A stretch of 64,000 bases of DNA from contig NC_092877.1 of NCBI RefSeq assembly GCF_028372415.1, forward strand, positions 211,660,116 through 211,724,115. The letters are read 5' to 3'. The notes under the pieces were generated by a model that searched no databases, was not told the origin of the DNA, and saw only the letters and a list, made by a program, of their open reading frames with translations. This document shows positions 57,701 through 64,000 of the stretch, piece by piece. A program made the translations under genes and the position numbers. Position 1 is the first letter of the stretch. The number at the start of each line of letters is the position of its first letter. This DNA comes from Notamacropus eugenii. Taxonomy: Eukaryota; Chordata; Mammalia; Diprotodontia; Macropodidae.

Positions 57701-58295
57701 CATGTTTTGGATGTAAGCTAAAATTGCTTTAAGCACCTCTCAAAAAGTTAGCAGGTTTCAGATGAATTTAGTATTAAATAATTTGTTTTTGTAGGCATGC
57801 CTAATAATGGACTCTTAATGAAAATGTCACAAAATAAACAGGAATGACTGAAATATATTGTTTTGAATCTGTTAATTTAGTTTACATGGTATGATTCTGA
57901 AGTCCTGAGTCAACCAAGAAAATTAGTCTCATTACTTTGCAGTCACCCTGTATGTGTTAACTTCTTTCAAGTCAGAGCAGTTGGTTGTGCAGTGGATTGT
58001 TATGTTTTTTTTTTAACGTCATTTACTGATTTCTTGGCTCAAAGAAAGATTATGACTATTCACTGCAAATGTAGAGCACTAAAACTAGGTTAAAATACCA
58101 GTCTCCATTTGAATTCAGTTTAATTTTTTTTAACATATTGGAAATGCGTTAGAAATGAACTAAATTGTTCAGTGGTTTGATTAGAGCTTTGTGTTTCATT
58201 TGAGTAATTTTCTCTCTGCATTATTATGTGGGTGTAGTGAACAGCAGACATTCTGGGGAAAAGTTGCTAAGTTAAGTGTTGATTATGTTTTCCAG

Positions 58296-58429
58296 TTTAG
58301 TGTTTGGAAGCCAATTGGATATCCATACAGGTGGGATCGATTTAGCTTTTCCACATCATGAAAATGAAATTGCACAGTGTGAGGTATATCATCAGTGCAA
58401 GCAGTGGGGAAACTATTTTCTACATTCAG
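58296..58429 (+). CDS. CARS2: CARS2 exon 8 (last coding exon in the window)
   Basis: 134 bases encoding the last base of S274 to the first base of G319. It starts [20 protein letters not shown] and continues [20 protein letters not shown] then FLHS. HHENE supplies the expected zinc ligands His and Glu (H295, and E298 or its neighbour by family analogy), completing the site with C90 and C269. Human has HSGG where this has HTGG. Acceptor TTCCAG, donor GTAAGT. The following HLHAKGKEEKMSKS-type exon was not found, so the rest of the gene lies to the right. Confidence 0.97.
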
Positions 58430-59314
58430 GTAAGTAGCATTTTTAATTAGTTTTATTTATTGTGCCAGAATTCAGCATTTAATGATATGATAGTGCTGTA
58501 TTTGAAGGAGATATATCAAATGAACAAATATATCCGTGTCCAGCTTCAGTGAATTGTCATCTATTTGGAATCTTCATTTTTCCGAACTTCTGTTATCTTT
58601 TGGAAACATGAATCTTTTTTTTGCTTGTCATGGATTAATGAATATATTGAATGAATGAATATAGGAAGACTGACTAGGTTGTGTATGCTGTGAGGAAAAA
58701 TGTTCAACATGATGTGCAATTTTTTCTTTTGACCAAAACTATTGGGAAGACATTTCTAAGCCTTTGGATATAATAATATATTCACTTGACCAGTTTTCCT
58801 TACTTTTAACATTGCCTTGTATCTCATACATAAATGATAATTTTTCTAAAGCCAGCCCCTCAGAAGTCAAGTTATATAACACGTCAGAGATCCCGAGCAG
58901 TAGTATAATTGGATTTCTCTTTTGTCAAGAGGAAGCTGTGGTAAGAACTTGGTAGATAATAATACATGTGGTAATGTAAGATATTATTGTGATTTTGAGA
59001 AGAGTATAGGAGTAAAGTACAGCAAAGGCATTTAAGGTATAGGATAAAAAGCAGCATGAGGCAGGGAGGACTACAGCATGCTCTAGAAGATGGCACTTTC
59101 CTTCAAGTCTCAAGGACAGAATTTGCCATATTGTAAGTTGTCATTAGCATTCATGTGTGCTTAAATTTTGGTAAAAAATTTAGTCTTTCTATTTTTTTTA
59201 TAGTGACTATAAACAAAAATGTATAATATCAATAATAACACATTTGTATAGCTCTATTTTTATCATTATTTTTCTGTTTTCAGTGTTCTACAATCACTTC
59301 CATGTAAATTAGAT

Positions 59315-60340
59315 TTTTTTCCCCTCCCTTCCCCCTACCTCCCCCCCTCCCTAAGATGGCATAGAATTTTATATAGGTTCTACACATACATTCCTATTAA
59401 ATATGTTTTCATCTTAGTCATGTTGCATAGAAGAATTAAAGCGAATGGGAGAAATCATAAAACAAACCAAAACATAATACAAAAGAAAATGATCTGCTTC
59501 ATTCTGCGATGGAATTCCATAGTTCTTTCCCTGGATGTGGAAGATATGTTGCCTTAAGAGACCACTGGGAATTTTTTAAGTCCTTGCATTGCAACGAAGT
59601 TCTAAGTCTACCAGTAAAATTCCTTGCACACTGTGGTTGTTGCTGTGTAAAAAGTTCTGGTTCTGCTCCTTTCACTCAGCATCAATTCATGTAAATCTTT
59701 CCAGGCCTCTCTGAAGTCTTCCTGTTCATCATTTCTTATAGCATAATAGTATTCCATTACATTCATATCCACAATTTATTCAGCCATTCCCCAATTGATG
59801 GGCATCCTCTTGATTTCCAGCTTTTGGCCACCACAGAGAGAGCTGTTAAAAATATTTTTGTACGTGTGGGACCCTTTCCCATTTGTATGATCTCTTGGGG
59901 ATACAGCCCTAGAAGTGATGTTGCTGGGTCAAAGAGTATGCACATTTTTGTAGCCGGAGGCTCGTCTGCTGAGCTCGAGCATAGGTAGGCTCAGCTGTCT
60001 GCAGTAGTGTCTTCCCAATTCCACTGGAGTGCTGAGGCACTCCTGGGGTTCTGGTGTTGGGGGTTGCTGGCTTCACCCCCCTGGGGCTCAGGATTTTCTC
60101 CAGGTTTGCTGAGGTGGGGCTGTCTGGGACAGCTCTGGTCCTGCACTGGTTCCCTTGACCACAGCAAGAGGGTCCTATCTTAGTGACTTTCCTGGCCTCA
60201 TGTGCTGAGAGTCTGTTTACCCTTCTGCTGCTCCCACTGTTCCAGGGTTTTTCCTGGGGAGATATTCTCTGGGCTTGTCAAGGTCAACAAGGGGAGGGAG
60301 AGAGCAGTTACCCATCACTCCTCCATCTTGGCTCCTGGAA
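59315..60340 (-). mobile_element. L1 with 5' and 3' ends only, minus strand
   Basis: 59315-59954 is reversed L1: 3'UTR, then the ORF2 C-terminal region ('ccccaattgatgggcatcct', 'gatctcttggggatacagcc', 'gttgctgggtcaaagagtat'). From 59955 it switches to a GC-richer block that, read on the minus strand, begins at 60340 with CCAGGAGCCAAGATGGAGGA, the kind of start seen in L1 5'UTRs. ORF1 and nearly all of ORF2 are absent between them. The left part is confident; the 5'UTR identity is inference. Confidence 0.6.
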
Positions 60341-60399
60341 CTGGGAATCTGCATAGTTGTTTGTAGTGTGATTTCTTCCTAACCCTCAGAGGGAGGGAG

Positions 60400-60530
60400 G
60401 TGGTGCTGGGTCTCACAACAGCACCATCACATAGATAGGAAGTGTCAGACACAGGACTTAAACTAAGGTTTCTCTTACTGCAAGTTGCATGGTCCATAAC
60501 ATCACACTGCCCTGTGAGATCAGGAAAGGA
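60400..60530 (-). repeat. MIR-type SINE fragment, minus strand
   Basis: 'atagataggaagtgtcagac', 'cacaggacttaaactaaggt' and 'cataacatcacactgccctg' in reversed order. Confidence 0.6.
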
Positions 60531-61289
60531 AGTTGCTTGTTTCCATGTGTGTTGCTGACAATATTTTCTTTGTATTTATGTGTGTGTTCTACTGGAAACT
60601 GGAACACCAAGAATTAGGTTTTGTTGGGTCTTTCCTCACATTGTCTAATGCTCTATGTATCTTTCCTTGTGGAATAGGAAACACCATACACCACCTCCCC
60701 ACCCCAACCCCCAAACACATTTAACTAGTCTTCTTCATCATCTAATTTTAAAAATTATTTCTTCTCATATGTCCAATGAAAAGATCTGTGATTCGTTGTA
60801 ACCAGTTGTCCTTCTGCCAACCTAAATCTCAACTCCTTCCCATTCATGAACTGCTGTGACCAACAAACTAGTCAGTATATAGACAACTTGGTATTGAGTG
60901 CCTGAATTTATTTAGGCTGATCTGCAGATAAAAAAAATATGTAGTTTGTCATCGGGCTTATACTTGAAGCCAGCTTGGTAGAACCTGCTTGAGAATCTGC
61001 TTTACTAACAGTCTTAAGGGAACTCAAAGTCTACCTTCATACTGCTGTAGAGTACTGGAGGGGGCTTTAGTGTAGGAAATTAAGTGAACGAAGGGAAAAA
61101 AATGCCCTGAACTAACATAAAAATGATTGATATTGGGCTGTATGGATAGTCTGTGAGACATATGGGTCTTGTTTCCCTGAAGGAATACTAAGAGCAATGA
61201 ATGACAGTCACAGACTGACAAATACATATTTGATGTAAAGAAAAGTTTAATTGCAATTTGAGGATCTATTTAAAAGTAGACTCAGGAGA

Positions 61290-61430
61290 TATAGTAGGTT
61301 CTTTTACATCGGAGGTCTTCAAGCAAATATTAGATGACGGCATATTAGGTGTGTCGTTGAAAGGATTCTTTTTCAAGGATGGATAAGGCCAGATGGCTTT
61401 GGAGGCTGCTTGCAATTTTGAAGTTATTTA
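61290..61430 (+). mobile_element. CR1/L3 LINE fragment
   Basis: 'catcggaggtcttcaagcaa' to 'ggccagatggctttggaggc' matches the CR1/L3 3' region. Confidence 0.6.
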
Positions 61431-61984
61431 TTTTATGAAAATGTAAGTCTCAAAAGCTCAGTCATTGTTTGGTATATATTCTGCATAGCATCTAATACTC
61501 TGAGTTCAATAAATATTAAACAGCTAATTTCTTTATATTTTCACATTCTTCACAGCTTTAAATTTTGCCCTTTTAAAATTTAACCTTCCAATAATGTTTT
61601 CAAAGTATCTCCTTTTAAGAAAATCTTCTGTTTATGAAGAACATAGAAACGGTATTGCCGCTGTGGTTATGAAATGTTGGTTGGTTTGGGTGCTGAGTAC
61701 ATCCAGTCTGTCACAACTTTTCCCTCGTTACAATTAAATAGGATCCAGAATATCGTTGCTATATTCCTGACGATGTTGCTTGTTAACATTGATTTTTTTC
61801 TGAAGATATACTACAATAGACGAAGGAAGTAGCCTACTATTTTTGAGGTGTTATGTATAGTTTACAATGTAAGGTGCTATACTATACTTCAGCAATCATG
61901 TGCAATAGAAAATATTTAGATTTTTTTTCCTCAGTGCTTAGCCAAGTAAATATAGAACTGAAATTTGTAAAATTTATTCATGTA

Positions 61985-62435
61985 AAAACCTGGAAAGGAT
62001 TACATGTACTGATGCAAAGTGAGTAAGCAGAATTAGGACAACATTGTACACAGTGATGGCAACATTGTGCGATGATCAACTATGAATGACTTAGCTCTTC
62101 TCAGCAATACAGCGATCCAAGACAATTCCAAAGGATTTGTGGTGGGCAATGCTGTCTACGTTCAGAGACAGAACTGTGGAGTTCTGAGTGTAGATCAAAA
62201 CATACTATTTTCACTTTTTAAATTTTTTTGTGTTTTTTTCTTCTGTCTTCTTTCCCAACGTGACTAATAATGGAAATATGTTTTGCATTATTACACATGC
62301 ATAACCTATATCAAATTGCTTCTTTCTTGGGGAGAGAGATAACTTAAGACTCAAAATTTTAAAAAAGTTGATGTTAAGAATTGTCTTTACATGTAATTGG
62401 AAAAAAAATAAAAAATTATTTAAAAAAATAACTTA
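61985..62435 (+). mobile_element. L1 3' end, plus strand
   Basis: 'tactgatgcaaagtgagtaa', 'acaacattgtacacagtgat', 'gcgatgatcaactatgaatg', 'gcataacctatatcaaattg' and a terminal A-rich tail. A typical 5'-truncated marsupial L1; the end matches that at 13656-13895. Confidence 0.85.
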
Positions 62436-62439
62436 TGTA

Positions 62440-63415
62440 ATTAGGAAGCCATTGAAGACTGTAGGCATACTTCAATTTGAAGGACTTGGTACTCTTGACC
62501 GGTCCTGAAAAATATACCCCTTGTGCATGTGCCTGGTTCCCTTTTCAGTGGTCCGTAGATTATCAGGGTGGTATCCTGCAGGACCTAGAAGAATGCACTG
62601 ATGGTCATTGGTGTACTTTCGTTGGCGTACCTCTGTTCCTAAGAATGAGAAGAAGGAACAAATGTTTCTAAGAGACTTTTTTGAGAGCAGTTGTACTGCT
62701 TAGGAAAAAATGCCAAAGCTTTTAGAAGCTCTTTATATAGTTTTTTGTGTTTGTGTGTGTGTATTTTAGCAAAAAAAAGGTCTTTAGTGAAGCTAGCCTC
62801 TTCCCTCAAATATATATGACCCAGAAGATGTGAAATAATCTCAGAAGGATTTGGTGAGTCAGTGTAACAGTAAACACCCTCACACACACAGGATGACAGG
62901 TTTGTGGGTCTGCTTTTCTTAAACAAAAGCAATCTTCTTTAATTATGTTCACTAGTTCAGGGGAAAAGTCAGCACCCTGAACATAGGAGAAGATACAAGC
63001 AGAGAAATTAGCTTCAAGTCCAACACACAGGGCTTTGACTGCCTGAATCAAAGCAGTATTGCTAGACACCACTGGATTGAGAGAACCTTTACGTCTGAGC
63101 AGTTGGGGGATCTGAACGAGTGGCTACTCAGAGTCTCAGAGACCAGGGAATCACAAGGTCCTTCTCATAAGCAAGCCCCCTGCAGCAAAATACCAACTCA
63201 AAGGATATATGCACATGCTTCTCAGAGCCAGAAGGCATCACAACCCACGTGTCTCAGTGCCTGATCAACTTAGTGCCAGGAGGTGTGGAAGCCTTCGTAC
63301 TTGTAGTGAGCCTCCCCCTAAGCAAGTTTTTCCTTAGGCGAGTCCCTCCCAATGGGCTTCACATGAGGCCTGTTAATGGGTGGGGAAGGTCTTAGTTCCC
63401 ATTGACATTATGATC
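62440..63415. other. Unclassified block, possibly repeat-derived
   Basis: Moderate GC content with G/T and C/A microsatellite bits near 62750 and 62880. From about 62920 to 63410 the style (ATTAAA-type signal on the minus strand, C/T-rich segments) is reminiscent of an LTR-type fossil, but I could not assign a family or boundaries. No coding sequence is recognised. Confidence 0.3.
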
Positions 63416-63419
63416 AGTG

Positions 63420-63745
63420 AATTTGTAGAATCTTATGGGAATCAGTTACCTTCAAATATTTGAAGGGCTGCCACATAGAGGAGCAATTAGACTTTATCTT
63501 GTATGGCTTTGCTATAGCACTAAAAACAGTGGGAGGAAGTTAGAGGGATGAAGAATTTTCTCAGGGTAGCCAAGGATTTCCAACAGTTAAATAAGTACAG
63601 AGTGCCATCTGTGGAATGGATAACAAAAAGATAATAACAAATGATTGGGATGTTGTAGAGGGGACTCGTATCTGGGGTAGGGGAGCAGTTGAACTAGAGA
63701 ATCGAATAAAGTTCATTCCAACTCATAAGATGATGGTTCTGTGTA
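63420..63745 (+). mobile_element. CR1/L3 LINE 3' fragment
   Basis: 'caaatatttgaagggctgcc', 'aggatttccaacagttaaat' and 'gggatgttgtagaggggact' follow the CR1/L3 3' order. Confidence 0.65.
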
Positions 63746-64000
63746 TAATAAATCAGAAAAATCCAAACCTTGTCTGTTTGGCTTTATAAAGCCTTCTTGT
63801 CAATGTGCCTAAACTTGTTGGAAGATGATTCTTAAGTTGTTGAATTTGTTGCCACTGTCCTCATTTGCAAAAATTGATAAGATATTAGCTATTATCCAGG
63901 TACTTAGCAGATGTTTCTAAATTGTGGGATAAGAAGCAGATAGGACGTTAATAAAATAGTTTGGACTGACTGGATTCTGAGTCCCTTTCAAGTCTAGGTC

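Larger units (their letters stand above)
54599..58295 (+). other. CARS2: CARS2 intron 7
   Basis: 3.7 kb. It contains a SINE split by one arm of a large inverted repeat (55666-55923 against 56403-56688), a hAT relic (56903-57158), an L2 tail (57170-57455) and a SINE (57495-57700). 54600-55540 and 57700-58295 show nothing recognised apart from a weak L2-like tail near 55180-55255. Confidence 0.85.
58430..64000 (+). other. CARS2: CARS2 intron 8 (to window edge)
   Basis: At least 5.6 kb. It holds two L1-derived pieces, a reversed SINE, two CR1/L3 fragments and an unclassified block. 58430-59310 and 60540-61290 show nothing recognised. I searched by eye for the KMSKS exon and did not see it. Confidence 0.7.

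Noticed and set aside
58430-64000. CARS2 KMSKS exon within the right-hand intron
   Set aside because: No stretch encoding KMSKSLKNY or its flank was found; the exon must lie beyond the window.

Overview
The window is mammalian nuclear DNA, almost certainly from a marsupial. Two spliced genes with closely mammalian protein sequence lie head to head in an AT-rich background. That background is full of MIR-type SINEs, L2, L3/CR1 and RTE LINEs, RTE-tailed SINEs, old hAT and mariner relics, and L1 copies with marsupial-type 3' ends. The gene order is ING1 (minus strand) beside CARS2 (plus strand), the arrangement known at human 13q34. The species was not determined.

Layout. 1-16380 is repeat-rich DNA downstream of ING1, with no gene recognised. 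16380-24000 is ING1: the 3'UTR and large second coding exon (17306-18009), a 5.2 kb intron holding its own CpG island (about 19740-21950), and the p33-type first coding exon (23244-23379). 23.2-25.1 kb is the ING1 promoter island, with NRF1-, NF-Y- and ZNF143-like sites. 25.1-30.9 kb is intergenic and holds a long L2 copy. 30.96-32.95 kb is the CARS2 CpG island. From 32015 to the right edge lie CARS2 coding exons 1-8 and their introns; the KMSKS-containing half of the gene falls outside the window.

ING1 encodes a chromatin reader (ING domain plus PHD finger) of mSin3/HDAC complexes. CARS2 encodes mitochondrial cysteinyl-tRNA synthetase. They share a neighbourhood but no known pathway, and 8.6 kb separates their start codons.

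There is no CRISPR array, operon, prophage or tRNA/rRNA gene, and I found no plainly new multigene system. The best leads are: a textbook plus-strand promoter (CCAAT, GC box, octamer-like site, TATA, then a splice donor) antisense inside the ING1 intron; loss of the human p24ING1c start codon; an orphan ZNF143-type promoter block between the genes; a 260-290 bp inverted repeat in CARS2 intron 7, one arm of which splits a SINE; an L1 copy whose 5' end appears joined straight to its 3' end; and a solo LTR with a clean 4-bp target duplication inside an older LINE tail.
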